Source: DAOTTX01 sp034437515 (lineage in GTDB: Bacteria > Chloroflexota > Anaerolineae > Aggregatilineales > Phototrophicaceae). Taken from it: DNA of 5,607 nucleotides. Made by a program: the position numbers and the translations under genes. Positions 5,577 to 5,607 of the stretch are shown here, one piece after another. The stretch is taken from contig DAOTTX010000489.1 of assembly GCA_034437515.1 (NCBI GenBank), positions 1-5,607 on the forward strand, in the 5' to 3' direction. The notes under the pieces were generated by a model. That model did no database searches. It was not told where the DNA came from and saw nothing but the letters and a program-made list of their open reading frames with translations. Within the stretch, counting starts at the first letter, position 1, and every line of letters starts with the position of its first letter.

Positions 5577-5607
5577 GGCGGGGGCACACGTCGGGCGGGG
5601 GCACACG
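5577..5607. repeat. 17-bp tandem direct repeat at the right edge
   Basis: GGCGGGGGCACACG occurs at 5577-5590 and again at 5594-5607, joined by TCG, giving a 17-bp period. The window ends exactly at the end of the second copy, so the array may go on. It could be a GC-rich intergenic repeat; no function can be read from it. Confidence 0.6.

Overview
The window reads as bacterial accessory DNA of fairly high G+C. It carries a TIR-NACHT-FGE immune-type protein, an Uma2-family nuclease, a large serine recombinase and GC-rich hairpin repeats. This mix is common in Chloroflexota and filamentous cyanobacteria. I lean to a Chloroflexota genome, but that is an inference from gene content and repeat style, not a proof.

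Layout from left to right. Positions 1-1294 (minus strand) hold a large serine recombinase. Its catalytic half is intact, but its zinc-ribbon half has slipped into another frame near position 280 and runs off the left edge, so the gene looks broken or has a sequencing error. Positions 1295-1449 form its leader and contain a perfect 12-bp inverted repeat. Positions 1450-1677 (minus) encode a 75-residue orphan protein. Positions 1678-2071 have no convincing gene. The right part of that gap, 1932-2077, is a modular array of five GC-rich hairpins whose last linker overlaps the stop codon of the next gene.

Positions 2072-4831 (minus) encode the main gene of the window, a 919-residue protein with three parts: an N-terminal TIR domain with the presumed NADase glutamate, a central NACHT/STAND NTPase, and a C-terminal formylglycine-generating-enzyme-like (FGE, C-type-lectin fold) domain. 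The last 30 or so residues match the usual variable segment of diversity-generating-retroelement (DGR) target proteins: codons that family members usually have as AAC/AAT are here TAC, TAT, CAC, CAT, GGC, CTC and GAT. No reverse transcriptase or template repeat lies in the window.

Positions 4832-4952 are a 121-bp divergent control region with a TATAAT box on each strand, followed by an Uma2-family protein (4953-5519, plus). The window ends in a short tandem repeat.

The likely working model (inference) is that the TIR-NACHT-FGE protein is a one-piece defence sensor-effector: FGE senses, NACHT oligomerises, TIR consumes NAD+. The Uma2 gene shares its control region and the recombinase/repeats reflect mobility of the locus; a functional link of either to the TIR gene is not shown.
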